Part shown: piece after piece, positions 1 through 8,307 of the stretch | Layout: each line of letters opens with the position of its first letter | How positions within the stretch are numbered: position 1 is the first letter of the stretch | NCBI GenBank assembly: GCA_001704765.1 | Contig: MBFK01000061.1 | Coordinates: 62,001-126,000 of the forward strand | Origin: Sinorhizobium shofinae | GTDB taxonomy: Bacteria; Pseudomonadota; Alphaproteobacteria; Rhizobiales; Rhizobiaceae | Direction: 5' to 3' | Length of the DNA: 64,000 nucleotides | Notes under the pieces: generated by a model | What the model was told of the DNA's origin: nothing | The model's database searches: none | The model's input: only the letters and a program-made list of their open reading frames with translations | Made by a program: the position numbers and the translations under genes

Positions 1-308
1 AGATCGTCGGGCTCGCCGGATTGCACCGCCACAAGGGGCGGCGGCAGCACGCGGCCGACCTCGGCATGTCGGTCCACGACGACTACCGCCGGCGCGGCAT
101 CGGCAAGGCTCTGCTAGAGGCGCTAATCGAGGCGGCGGACCGCTGGCTCGGCATCTCCCGCATCGAACTGACGGTCTTCACCGACAACGAGGCAGCGATC
201 GGCCTCTACCGCAACGCGGGTTTCGTGACCGAAGGCGTCCTGAAATCCTATGCCTTGCGCGACGGAGCGCTCGCCGACGTCTTCGCAATGGCGCGGCTGC
301 GCGCCTAA
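1..308 (+). CDS. GNAT family N-acetyltransferase, 3' part only
   Basis: The frame is open from the first bases of the window and ends at TAA 306-308, so the 5' end lies outside. The visible residues include RRRGIGKALLEALIEAA, the Q/R-x-x-G-x-G/A acetyl-CoA pyrophosphate-binding loop of GNAT acetyltransferases. This is followed by the usual end of the fold (NEAAIGLYRNAGF). The family transfers an acetyl group from acetyl-CoA to an amine. The substrate cannot be told from this fragment. An ankyrin-repeat gene follows on the same strand after a short gap. Confidence 0.85.
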   Translation, partial: IVGLAGLHRHKGRRQHAADLGMSVHDDYRRRGIGKALLEALIEAADRWLGISRIELTVFTDNEAAIGLYRNAGFVTEGVLKSYALRDGALADVFAMARLRA

Positions 309-381
309 GCGGATCGGCGGACGAGGAATCCTTTCTTTCTTGCCGACCGCTCAGCGGTCCAACAGCAGCAACGGGAACGAA

Positions 382-1080
382 ATGCCCCTCAATCGCCTGA
401 CGCAAATGCCGGGACAAGCATCGCGGCGCCACCTCCTCGCCGCACTCATCATTCTGCTGAACCTAGGAGGAGTGGCTGAGGCTACCATTTTAGAGAAGGA
501 GCTTGTCACCGCCGCCCGACTGGGCAACGCTGCGGAAATCCGTGCCCTGCTCAAGCGACGCGCCACGGTCGATGGGCGCGACGACTCGGGCGCCACGGCA
601 CTGCTTGTCGCAACGCGCGAAAACCACGTCCAGGCCGCGAGGGTGCTGATCGACGCAGGCGCCGATGTGAACGCCAAGGACCGTATGGAGGACAGTCCCT
701 ATCTCTATGCCGGCGCACGCGGCTATCTTGAGGTTCTGAAGATGACGCTGACGCATGGGGCCGACCTCAGAAGCACCAACCGCTACGGCGGCACGGCCCT
801 CATCCCGGCGGCCGAGCGCGGCCATGTCGAAACGGTCAGCACGCTGATCGACGCCGGCGTCGACGTCGATCATGTCAATGACCTCGGCTGGACGGCGCTG
901 CTCGAAGCGATCATTCTCGGCGCCGGCGGCGACCAACATACGGAGATCGTCAGGCTGCTGATCGATGCAGGCGCCGATGTCAATCTTGCCGATGGCGACG
1001 GCGTTAGGCCGCTCGCCCACGCGCAACGACGCGGCTTCCGCGAGATCGAACGCCTTCTCGCCGCTGCCGGCGCCCGTTGA
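382..1080 (+). CDS. Exported ankyrin-repeat protein
   Basis: A protein of 232 residues. The start is taken at ATG 382. ATG 409 is an alternative and would place the signal sequence directly at the N terminus. A basic stretch followed by a hydrophobic segment (HLLAALIILLNLGG) and an AEA-type cleavage site around residues 30-36 suggests export to the periplasm. From about residue 45 on there are at least five 33-residue ankyrin units, recognisable by A-x-x-LIDAGADVN and by LIDAGVDVD. Ankyrin repeats bind proteins, and the partner is unknown. The gene ends 14 bases before the deaminase start, so the two are probably co-transcribed. Confidence 0.85.
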   Translation: MPLNRLTQMPGQASRRHLLAALIILLNLGGVAEATILEKELVTAARLGNAAEIRALLKRRATVDGRDDSGATALLVATRENHVQAARVLIDAGADVNAKDRMEDSPYLYAGARGYLEVLKMTLTHGADLRSTNRYGGTALIPAAERGHVETVSTLIDAGVDVDHVNDLGWTALLEAIILGAGGDQHTEIVRLLIDAGADVNLADGDGVRPLAHAQRRGFREIERLLAAAGAR

Positions 1081-1094
1081 GAGAGGAGAGGACG

Positions 1095-1571
1095 ATGCAA
1101 GAGGAAGAACGCTTTCTGCGCGAGGCCGTATCGCTCGCGCGCACCAACGTGGAGAAAGGCGGCCGTCCTTTCGGAGCCGTCATCGTCAGGAACGGCGAGG
1201 TGATCGGCAGAGGCGTCAACGAAATGCTTGAGACCGGCGACCCGACTTCGCATGCCGAACTCAATGCCCTGCGCGCCGCGGTGAAGACGGTTGGGTCCTT
1301 GCGGCTCGATGGCGCAGCCGTCTACGCCAGCGGTCAGCCCTGCCCCATGTGTCTCGCCGCCATGCGCATGGCGGGTATCGCGGAAATCGCCTACGCCCAT
1401 TCCAATGCGCAAGCCGAGCCTTACGGACTTTCGACGGCGGCGATCTATGCGGAACTGGCAAAGCCTCTTGCCGAACAGGCGATGCGCTTCCGCCATGTGC
1501 CCTTGGAGGAGGACAGCAAGGCGCTTTATGCCGATTGGCAGGCACGGCAAGCGACGCAGCAACGATCGTGA
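1095..1571 (+). CDS. Nucleoside deaminase, guanine deaminase/TadA-like family
   Basis: A protein of 158 residues. ATG 1095 is preceded by a strong ribosome site (gagaggagag, 1081-1090). It shows the zinc-binding signature of the cytidine/deoxycytidylate deaminase fold: HAE (about residue 55) and PCPMC (about residue 84). The HAE histidine and the two cysteines bind zinc and the glutamate shuttles the proton. The RPFGAVIV stretch and the length fit the GuaD/TadA-like group, which deaminates guanine, adenine or a related base. The exact substrate is not visible. It is probably not the essential tRNA deaminase, which carries other conserved features; that point is an inference. Confidence 0.85.
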   Translation: MQEEERFLREAVSLARTNVEKGGRPFGAVIVRNGEVIGRGVNEMLETGDPTSHAELNALRAAVKTVGSLRLDGAAVYASGQPCPMCLAAMRMAGIAEIAYAHSNAQAEPYGLSTAAIYAELAKPLAEQAMRFRHVPLEEDSKALYADWQARQATQQRS

Positions 1572-1669
1572 CAAGCGCCAGGTCCGCGGCGCTCGCTCCA
1601 ATTGCGCACAACGGTTCGCTCGGCTAGGGTCGCGTCAAGCACCAAGGAGCGGCGACAAGCCGAAGCGGA

Positions 1670-2890
1670 ATGACACTGTCGGGCAAGCGTATTCTCCTCA
1701 TCATTTCCGGCGGCATCGCGGCCTATAAGAGCCTCGACCTCATCCGCCGGCTGCGCGAGCGCGGCGCCGAGGTCCGGCCGGTGATGACGGCTGGAGCGCA
1801 GCAGTTCGTGACGTCGCTTGCCGTTGGCGCGCTTTCCGCCTCCCACGTGTACACGGAGCTCTTTTCGCGCGAGGACGAGCAGGATGTCGGCCATATCCGG
1901 CTCGCGCGCGAGTGCGACCTCGTCGTCGTGGCGCCGGCCACAGCCGACCTGATGGCCAAGATGGCGAACGGCCACGCCGACGACCTCGCCTCGACGATAC
2001 TGCTCGCGACCGATCGCACCGTGCTCGTCGCGCCGGCAATGAACCCGAAGATGTGGACGCATCCGGCGACGCGCCGCAACCGCGCGACGCTGGCCGCCGA
2101 TGGCATCCGCTTCGTCGGCCCCGCCTCGGGCGAGATGGCCGAGAGCGGCGAGGCCGGCGAAGGCCGGATGGCCGAACCCCTGGAGATTGTCGCGGCGATC
2201 GAAGACTTGCTCACAGGCGCAAAACCACTTGGCGCAAAGCCGCTTGCCGGGCGGAAAGCGATCGTCACCTCCGGGCCGACGCACGAGCCGATCGACCCGG
2301 TCCGCTACATCGCCAACCGCTCATCCGGCAAGCAGGGCCATGCGATCGCCGCAGCGCTGGCGCGGCTCGGGGCAGATGTCACCCTGGTGTCCGGGCCGGT
2401 GACGATCCCGGACCCCGCCGGCGTCCGCGTCGTTCGGGTCGAGCGGGCTGAGGAGATGCGCGATGCGGTCGTTGCCGCCTTGCCGGCCGATGTCGCCGTG
2501 ATGGTTGCGGCGGTTGCCGACTGGCGCGTGGCCTCGGCCGCCGGCAACAAGATCAAGAAGCGGCCGGGCGAGGCCCCTCCGCCGCTCCAGCTTGCCGAGA
2601 ATCCCGACATCCTGAAGACCATCGGGCATCATGCATCACGACCGAAACTGGTGATCGGCTTTGCAGCGGAGACGGAAAACGTCGCCGAGAACGGACGCGC
2701 CAAGCTCGAAAGGAAAGGCGCCGACTATATCCTGGCGAATGACGTCTCCCCGGCGACGGGGATCATGGGCGGCGATAGCAACCGGGTCAAACTGATCGGC
2801 CGCGACGGCAAGGAGGAATGGCCGGAGATGGCCAAGGACGAAGTAGCGGACAAGCTCGCAGCACTGATTGCCGCGAAGCTTTTGCCGTAA
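1670..2890 (+). CDS. coaBC: Bifunctional phosphopantothenoylcysteine decarboxylase / phosphopantothenate-cysteine ligase
   Basis: A protein of 406 residues, the usual length for CoaBC (Dfp). The N-terminal half is the FMN-dependent decarboxylase (CoaC): GGIAAYKSLDLIRRL at the start, then APAMNPKMW near residue 122. The C-terminal half is the ligase (CoaB), which joins 4'-phosphopantothenate to cysteine: SGPTHEPIDPVRYIANRSSG near residue 200, then the AAVADWR motif. Together they perform two consecutive steps of coenzyme A synthesis in the cytoplasm. The gene is convergent with the glutamine amidotransferase, whose stop lies 14 bases away. Confidence 0.97.
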   Translation: MTLSGKRILLIISGGIAAYKSLDLIRRLRERGAEVRPVMTAGAQQFVTSLAVGALSASHVYTELFSREDEQDVGHIRLARECDLVVVAPATADLMAKMANGHADDLASTILLATDRTVLVAPAMNPKMWTHPATRRNRATLAADGIRFVGPASGEMAESGEAGEGRMAEPLEIVAAIEDLLTGAKPLGAKPLAGRKAIVTSGPTHEPIDPVRYIANRSSGKQGHAIAAALARLGADVTLVSGPVTIPDPAGVRVVRVERAEEMRDAVVAALPADVAVMVAAVADWRVASAAGNKIKKRPGEAPPPLQLAENPDILKTIGHHASRPKLVIGFAAETENVAENGRAKLERKGADYILANDVSPATGIMGGDSNRVKLIGRDGKEEWPEMAKDEVADKLAALIAAKLLP

Positions 2891-2904
2891 CCGCGCGTCC
2901 TCGA

Positions 2905-3753
2905 TCAGGCCACAGGGAGGCCGCTTGCGACCTTCACGGAAGAGGACGCGGCGGCAACTGGCTCCCGAACCGGAACGTCCGCCGCGCTGAAAAGTCGAAC
3001 GTCGACGCCGTTTTCGCCAACAATGACGGCTGAGCCGTCCGGAATCTCGGCCCAGGCGTTGTCGTCGTCGTTAAGCGGCTCCGAGACGAGGCAGTAACCG
3101 CCCTGCGGCCCCATCGGGGCGGCGTAGAGCGTTGGCGCCTTGCGGTCGGAGGCGTATCGGACCGCATAGAGATCATGGCCGTTGGAAAACGCCGCGGTGA
3201 AGCGCACGAGCACCCGCCGGCTCAGTTGATATGCCAGACGTTCCACGAAGCCGAGCGCTTCGGCAACCGCGCCGAGCGGGTTGCGGTCGAGGCCGAACTG
3301 CAGGGCCAGGAGGAAAAGCAGCTCTGAATCCGTCGTGCCGGTGCGCGCCGCATAGAGATCGTCATTGAGCATGTTTTCCATCGGCCGGCGCAGATGCTCG
3401 AAATCGCCGATCTGGCCGTTGTGCATGAAGGCCCAGCGGCCATGCACGAACGGATGGCAATTGTCGCGTCGCGTGCCGCCGCCGGTCGCCGCGCGAACGT
3501 GCGCCAGGAAGAGACGGGAGCGGATCTGCCGCGCAATGCTCCTCAGGTTGCAATCGGCCCAGGCGGGCAGAATGTCGCGATAGCGGCCGGGCTCAGCGTG
3601 GTCGCCATACCAGGCGATGCCGAAGCCGTCGCCATTGGTGGCCGTCTTCGCTCGTGTCGCGCAATGGGACTGTTCGATCAGCGAATGCGCCGGCGAGGTC
3701 ACCAGCTCCTCGAGATAAAGCGGCTCTCCACGATAGGCTGCCCAGCGGCACAT
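2905..3753 (-). CDS. Class II glutamine amidotransferase (YafJ/EgtC-like)
   Basis: A protein of 282 residues. The start is placed at ATG 3753 because the mature enzyme must begin with Cys2 (MCRWAAYRGEP), the N-terminal nucleophile that releases ammonia from glutamine. A longer frame upstream would bury this residue. Further family features are HVRAATGG, NCHPF and FMHNGQIGDF, which form the glutaminase pocket. No synthetase or acceptor domain is fused. The YafJ group has no well-defined reaction, while EgtC hydrolyses an ergothioneine precursor. No ergothioneine genes are nearby, so EgtC is not claimed. Confidence 0.9.
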   Translation of the reverse strand: MCRWAAYRGEPLYLEELVTSPAHSLIEQSHCATRAKTATNGDGFGIAWYGDHAEPGRYRDILPAWADCNLRSIARQIRSRLFLAHVRAATGGGTRRDNCHPFVHGRWAFMHNGQIGDFEHLRRPMENMLNDDLYAARTGTTDSELLFLLALQFGLDRNPLGAVAEALGFVERLAYQLSRRVLVRFTAAFSNGHDLYAVRYASDRKAPTLYAAPMGPQGGYCLVSEPLNDDDNAWAEIPDGSAVIVGENGVDVRLFSAADVPVREPVAAASSSVKVASGLPVA

Positions 3754-3816
3754 GCGTCGATCACTCCGGTTCCGGGTCTTCTGATAAAAGGCGATTCGCT
3801 GACCATCGTCACGGCG

Positions 3817-3833
3817 ATGTTCCAATGGAACAT
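3817..3833. promoter_or_regulatory. Perfect 7-bp inverted repeat, possible operator
   Basis: The sequence atgttcc-aat-ggaacat is a perfect palindrome with a 3-base spacer. It lies 64 bases upstream of the amidotransferase start, in the gap that also holds the iolY promoter. It differs from the iol operator (GAA-N6-TTC) in spacing, so another regulator may use it. No function is known. Confidence 0.35.
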
Positions 3834-3930
3834 GGTAAAAATGCGTTAAGACTTTTCGTATGGCGTGCTTTTCGACAGTTGCGAGACCCCGTCACCGGCG
3901 CTGTCTCCATTGGCACAACAGAAAAGCGAT

Positions 3931-3955
3931 TTCGAATAAACATTCCATGTTGACA
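3931..3955 (+). promoter_or_regulatory. iolY promoter with IolR-type operator
   Basis: The bases cGAA-taaaca-TTCC-AT (3933-3948) match the GAA-N6-TTCC pattern that also precedes iolR and iolC. One base later comes TTGACA (3950-3955), a good -35 hexamer. The iolC promoter has the same spacing. The -10 region is AT-rich but has no strong hexamer. A repressor bound here would cover the -35 box. A GGAA-N6-TTCC IolR motif is known in S. meliloti; the assignment here is by similarity. Confidence 0.6.
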
Positions 3956-4019
3956 AATTTCGCACATTTCATTTCATTTCCGCCTGTCATGCGAGGGCTC
4001 GGCCCCGGGGAGGAACGAC

Positions 4020-5150
4020 ATGAGCGGCAAACGCAGATTGGGTGTGGGCCTGATCGGCACGGGCTTCATGGGCAAGGCCCATGCGCTTGGCTTCACGATC
4101 GCAGCCAGAGTCTTCGACCTGCCCTTCGAACTGGATCTGGTGTCGGTTGCCGACGTGACCGCCGAAAGCGCCGAGGTCGCCCGCGCGCGCCTCGGCTTCA
4201 GGAAGGCGACCGCCGACTGGCGCAACCTCTTGACCGATCCGGATATCGACATCATCGACATCACCACGCCGAACCTGCTGCACAAGGAGATGGCGCTGGC
4301 GGCCATTGCGCATGGCAAGCACGTCTATTGCGAAAAGCCGCTGGCGCCGACCGTTGCCGACTGCGCCGAAATGGTTGCGGCGGCCGAGAAGGCGGGCCTC
4401 GTCACCCAGGTCGGGTTCAACTATCTCAAGAACCCGCTGATCTTCCTCGCCAAGGACATCATCGACAGCGGCGAGATCGGCGAGATCCGGTCATTCCGTG
4501 GCATTCATGCCGAAGACTTCATGGCCGACGCCACCATTCCGTGGGCCTGGCGATTCGATCCGCGGAGCGGCGGGGGCGCCCTCGCCGACATCGGCAGTCA
4601 CATCATAGCCTGCATGCGCCACCTCGTCGGCCCGATCAAATCCGTCCTCGCCGAAACCGTGATCCATATACCGGAACGTCCGGTGTCGCGCGGAGCGACC
4701 GAGACCCGTGCCGTCGAAGTCGACGATATCACCCGCGCCTTCGTGCGCTTTGAGAACGGGGCGAGCGGCAGCTTCGAGGCGAGCTGGATCGCCACCGGGC
4801 GCAAGATGCAGCATGACTTCGAAATTTACGGTTCAAAGGGCAGCATCGTCTTCACCCAGGAGCGGCTGAACGAGATCAAGGTCTATTACGCCGGCGACGA
4901 CATCCGCAGCCGCGGCTTCCGCACCATCTGGGCGGGACCGGAGCACCCACCCTACGGCGCCTTCTGCGTGGCACCCGGACACCAGATCGGCTTCAACGAT
5001 CTGAAGGCCATCGAGGTGCACGAATTCCTGGAGGCGATTGCCAAGGGCGGAAAGCCTTCGACGGATTTCCGCGAAGGCTGCGAGGTCCAGAAGGTGCTTT
5101 CGGCCACCTACCGGTCGGCCAGGACCAACGAGTGGGTCGACATCGGCTGA
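4020..5150 (+). CDS. iolY: Gfo/Idh/MocA-family NAD(P)-dependent oxidoreductase of the inositol cluster
   Basis: A protein of 376 residues. The N-terminal Rossmann fold shows GVGLIGTGFMGKAHALGF, and the family motif EKP follows near residue 103. The C-terminal half is the GFO_IDH_MocA substrate domain. The family oxidises or reduces sugars and cyclitols. Its place beside iolR and iolCDEB, together with a shared operator, ties it to inositol catabolism. In S. meliloti the gene at this place is called iolY and is not the main inositol dehydrogenase, which is encoded elsewhere (idhA). The substrate is unknown. The upstream bases gaggaacgac give a good ribosome site. Confidence 0.85.
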   Translation: MSGKRRLGVGLIGTGFMGKAHALGFTIAARVFDLPFELDLVSVADVTAESAEVARARLGFRKATADWRNLLTDPDIDIIDITTPNLLHKEMALAAIAHGKHVYCEKPLAPTVADCAEMVAAAEKAGLVTQVGFNYLKNPLIFLAKDIIDSGEIGEIRSFRGIHAEDFMADATIPWAWRFDPRSGGGALADIGSHIIACMRHLVGPIKSVLAETVIHIPERPVSRGATETRAVEVDDITRAFVRFENGASGSFEASWIATGRKMQHDFEIYGSKGSIVFTQERLNEIKVYYAGDDIRSRGFRTIWAGPEHPPYGAFCVAPGHQIGFNDLKAIEVHEFLEAIAKGGKPSTDFREGCEVQKVLSATYRSARTNEWVDIG

Positions 5151-5180
5151 TCCAGATTGCGGGCGGGAAACATCTGCAAA

Positions 5181-5224
5181 ATAGAACGTTCGTTCTATGC
5201 CCGCGACGCCTAATCGATTAGAAT
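5181..5224 (+). promoter_or_regulatory. iolR promoter region with operator and second palindrome
   Basis: ATAGAA-cgttcg-TTCTAT (5181-5198) is an inverted repeat with 6-base arms and a 6-base spacer. It has the same form as the sites before iolY and iolC. A separate perfect 12-bp palindrome, ctaatcgattag, follows at 5210-5221 and runs into a possible -10 hexamer, TAGAAT (5219-5224). The arrangement suggests autorepression by IolR. No clear -35 box is present. Confidence 0.55.
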
Positions 5225-5264
5225 GAGGCAAACGGAACACGAGCTAGCCTGGAGACGCTGAACG

Positions 5265-6125
5265 ATGTCAACGCCGGAGACGACCACGGATGTTCCGCAG
5301 GATTTCGAGGCGCTTAAGGCCGTCATCCTGGAACGCAAGGCGCAATTGCCAAAGCGGTTGAAACAGGTGGCCGCCTATTCGCTCGACAATCCCGACGAGA
5401 TCGCCTTCGGCACGGCGGCAAGCATTGCCACTTCGGCCGATGTCCAGCCCTCGACGCTCGTGCGCTTCGCCCAGCATTTCGGCTTCGAAGGCTTTTCGAG
5501 CCTACAGCAGATCTTTCGGGCGCGCCTGCGCGAGCGAACACCGGGCTATGAGGAACGGCTCAAAGCGCTGCGCGGCAATGACCACAGCAGGCTCGAAAGC
5601 GGCTCGATCTTCAACGGCTTCGTCGCGGCCGCGCATCGCTCGCTCGACAATATCGCGACATCTGTCTATCCGGAAGCCTTCGAGCAGGCCGTCGACATCC
5701 TCGCCAAGGCGGACACGATCTACCTCATCGCCAAGCGCCGCTCCTACCCCATCTCCAGCTACATGGCCTATGCCTTCGGCAAGCTGAAGGTAAAGTACCA
5801 GCATGTCGGCACGGCGGCCGGCATTGACGACGACATGCTGGCGATGGCGACGAAACAGGATGCCGCCTTCGCCGTCAGCTTTTCGCCCTATGCATCGGAG
5901 AGCGCGGCCCAGGCACGCCTGCTTGCCAGCCGCAGGGTGCCGGTCGTGTCGCTGACCGACTCCGCCTTCTCGCCGCTCGCCGAGTCGTCGAAGGTCTGGT
6001 TCGAACTCGTCGAGGCTGATCATGCCGGTTTCCGCTCGCTTTCGGCCAGCATGGCCTTCGCCATGGCACTGACTGTGGCGATCGCCGAAAAGCGCCGTCG
6101 CGCAGAGGATGCCGCCGCAATATAG
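5265..6125 (+). CDS. iolR: RpiR-family transcriptional repressor of inositol catabolism
   Basis: A protein of 286 residues. The N terminus is the RpiR helix-turn-helix domain (about residues 15-90): LPKRLKQVAAYSLDNPDE, then ADVQPSTLVRFAQHFGFEGF as recognition part. The C-terminal SIS domain (about 130-265) senses a phosphosugar. In S. meliloti the RpiR-type IolR represses the iol genes until an intermediate of the pathway relieves it. The gene lies between iolY and iolC on the same strand. Its stop codon (6123-6125) lies inside the iolC operator, so repressor gene and target promoter physically overlap. Confidence 0.93.
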   Translation: MSTPETTTDVPQDFEALKAVILERKAQLPKRLKQVAAYSLDNPDEIAFGTAASIATSADVQPSTLVRFAQHFGFEGFSSLQQIFRARLRERTPGYEERLKALRGNDHSRLESGSIFNGFVAAAHRSLDNIATSVYPEAFEQAVDILAKADTIYLIAKRRSYPISSYMAYAFGKLKVKYQHVGTAAGIDDDMLAMATKQDAAFAVSFSPYASESAAQARLLASRRVPVVSLTDSAFSPLAESSKVWFELVEADHAGFRSLSASMAFAMALTVAIAEKRRRAEDAAAI

Positions 6126-6161
6126 AACGTAAATTCCATATTGACGAAACGGCGGAATTTA
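6122..6161 (+). promoter_or_regulatory. iolC promoter with IolR-type operator
   Basis: ATAGAA-cgtaaa-TTCCAT (6122-6139) matches the iolR site in its first eight bases and the iolY site in its last six. TTGACG (6141-6146) follows after one base, exactly as at iolY. A second pair of arms, taaattcc (6130-6137) and ggaattta (6154-6161), encloses the -35 box and could support looping or a second dimer. No strong -10 hexamer is visible downstream. Confidence 0.6.
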
Positions 6162-6234
6162 TGTTTCATATGCGCGTCGCCCATGACATAATCATAACTG
6201 TCGGCGCCAGCGCGGCGTCCGCGGGGAGGAAGCA

Positions 6235-8187
6235 GTGAGCCAGATTCCATCGGCCCAAATTCCATCGGCAAAGGGCGCCAAGCCCCTCGACATCATCACG
6301 ATCGGCAGAGCCTCGGTCGACCTTTACGGTCAGCAGATCGGCACACGACTTGAAGACGTCGCGAGCTTTGCCAAGTCCGTCGGCGGCTGCCCCTGCAATA
6401 TTTCGGTTGGCACCGCGCGCCTTGGCCTGAAATCGGCGCTGTTGACGCGGGTCGGCAACGAGCAGATGGGTCGCTTCATCCGCGAGCAGCTTCAACGCGA
6501 GGGAGTGGAGACGCGCGGCATTGTCACCGATCCGGAACGCCTGACCGCACTCGCGATTCTTGCCGTCGAGAACGAAAAATCTTTTCCGCTGCTCTTCTAC
6601 CGCGACAATTGTGCAGACAACGCCCTGTGCGAAGACGATATCGCGGACGATTTCATCCGCTCCGCCCGCGCGATCCTCGTGACGGGCACGCATTTCTCGA
6701 AGCCGAACACGGATGCCGCCCAGCGCAAGGCGATCCGGATCGCCAAGGAGAGCGGCGCGAAGATCGTCTTCGATATCGATTATCGCCCGAACCTCTGGGG
6801 TCTCGCCGGCCACGATGCGGGCGAAAGCCGCTATATCGCTTCGGACCGCGTCTCGGCGCACTTGAAGACCGTGCTCGGCAACTGCGACCTCATCGTCGGC
6901 ACCGAGGAAGAGGTCCTGATTGCCTCGGGCGAGAGCGATCTACTTCAAGCCCTCAAGACGATCCGCTCCCTGTCCGAGGCGACGATTGTGCTGAAGCGCG
7001 GACCGATGGGCTGCATCGTCTATGACGGACCGATCTCGGACGACCTCGAAGACGGTATCGTCGGCAAGGGTTTCCCGATCGAAGTCTATAACGTGCTTGG
7101 CGCCGGCGACGCCTTCATGTCCGGCTTCCTGCGCGGTTGGCTCAAGGGCGAGCCGCATGCGACCTCCGCCACCTGGGCCAATGCCTGCGGCGCCTTCGCG
7201 GTGTCGCGGCTGCTCTGCGCGCCAGAAATCCCGACCTGGGTCGAACTGCAGTTCTTCCTCGAGCACGGCAGCAAGGAAAAGGCGCTGCGCAAGGACGAGG
7301 CGATCAACCACGTGCACTGGGCGACGACGCGCCGCCGCGACATCCCGCTTCTGATGGCGCTCGCAATCGACCACCGCAGCCAGTTGGAGGATATTGCCGA
7401 GGGCAAGCCGGAACTCCTGGCGCGCATCCCGGCCTTCAAGGCTCTGGCCGTCAAGGCCGCCGCTGAAGTCGCGGCCGGCCGGCCCGGCTTCGGCATGCTG
7501 ATCGACGACAAATATGGTCGCGACGCGCTCTTCGCCGCCGGTGCCCACCGCGATTTCTGGATCGGCAAGCCGATCGAGCTTCCGGGCTCTCGGCCGCTGC
7601 AGTTCGAGTTCAGCCAGGATCTCGGCAGCCGCCTCATCGACTGGCCGGTCGATCATTGCATCAAGGTGCTGTCCTTCTACCACCCGGACGATCCGGCCGA
7701 ACTCAAGGCCGTCCAGATCGCCAAGCTGCGTTCGGCCTTCGAGGCGGCACGCAAGGTTGGCCGCGAAATCCTGATCGAGATCATTGCCGGCAAGCACGGC
7801 ACGCTCAATGACGACACGATTCCGCGTGCGCTCAACGAGCTCTATGATGCCGGTCTGAAACCCGATTGGTGGAAGCTCGAGCCGCAGGCGAGAAGCGGCG
7901 CCTGGGCCGCCATCGACGCCGTGATCGAGAAGCGCGACCCGCTCTGCCGGGGCGTCGTCCTCCTCGGCCTCGAGGCCCCCTACGAGGTACTCAAGGACGG
8001 CTTTGCGGCCGCAAGGACCTCGAAGACGGTGAAGGGTTTCGCCGTCGGCCGGACGATCTTTGCCGACGCCGCCAAGACCTGGCTCACCGGTTCGATGACC
8101 GACGAGCAGGCCGTCGCCGACATGGCGGCGAAGTTCAAGGCATTGGTGGATCTGTGGCTCCAATTGGGTGAAACCAAGGCTGCATAA
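6235..8187 (+). CDS. iolC: 5-dehydro-2-deoxygluconokinase with C-terminal DUF2090 (aldolase-like) domain
   Basis: A protein of 650 residues, about twice the length of Bacillus IolC. Residues 15-325 are a PfkB sugar kinase: IGRASVDLYGQQIG at the N terminus and LGAGDAFMSGF near 287, which holds the catalytic aspartate. It phosphorylates 2-deoxy-5-keto-D-gluconate. Residues from about 330 to 650 form a DUF2090 TIM-barrel domain, proposed to split the phosphorylated product as IolJ does. This fusion is usual in proteobacterial iol operons. GTG 6235 is the start, with ggggagga 6-13 bases upstream. The leader repeats IPSAQIPSAK, from a small tandem duplication. Confidence 0.95.
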   Translation: MSQIPSAQIPSAKGAKPLDIITIGRASVDLYGQQIGTRLEDVASFAKSVGGCPCNISVGTARLGLKSALLTRVGNEQMGRFIREQLQREGVETRGIVTDPERLTALAILAVENEKSFPLLFYRDNCADNALCEDDIADDFIRSARAILVTGTHFSKPNTDAAQRKAIRIAKESGAKIVFDIDYRPNLWGLAGHDAGESRYIASDRVSAHLKTVLGNCDLIVGTEEEVLIASGESDLLQALKTIRSLSEATIVLKRGPMGCIVYDGPISDDLEDGIVGKGFPIEVYNVLGAGDAFMSGFLRGWLKGEPHATSATWANACGAFAVSRLLCAPEIPTWVELQFFLEHGSKEKALRKDEAINHVHWATTRRRDIPLLMALAIDHRSQLEDIAEGKPELLARIPAFKALAVKAAAEVAAGRPGFGMLIDDKYGRDALFAAGAHRDFWIGKPIELPGSRPLQFEFSQDLGSRLIDWPVDHCIKVLSFYHPDDPAELKAVQIAKLRSAFEAARKVGREILIEIIAGKHGTLNDDTIPRALNELYDAGLKPDWWKLEPQARSGAWAAIDAVIEKRDPLCRGVVLLGLEAPYEVLKDGFAAARTSKTVKGFAVGRTIFADAAKTWLTGSMTDEQAVADMAAKFKALVDLWLQLGETKAA

Positions 8188-8307
8188 GCCGGACGAGGAA
8201 AAGTGGGAAGCGCCCGCATCCTGCTCTAACTTATGGAATCGATAGCCGGCCGGCGGCATCAAACGACAATAGGCGGAGCGGACTTCGCCACCTGGAGGAA
8301 ATTCAAA

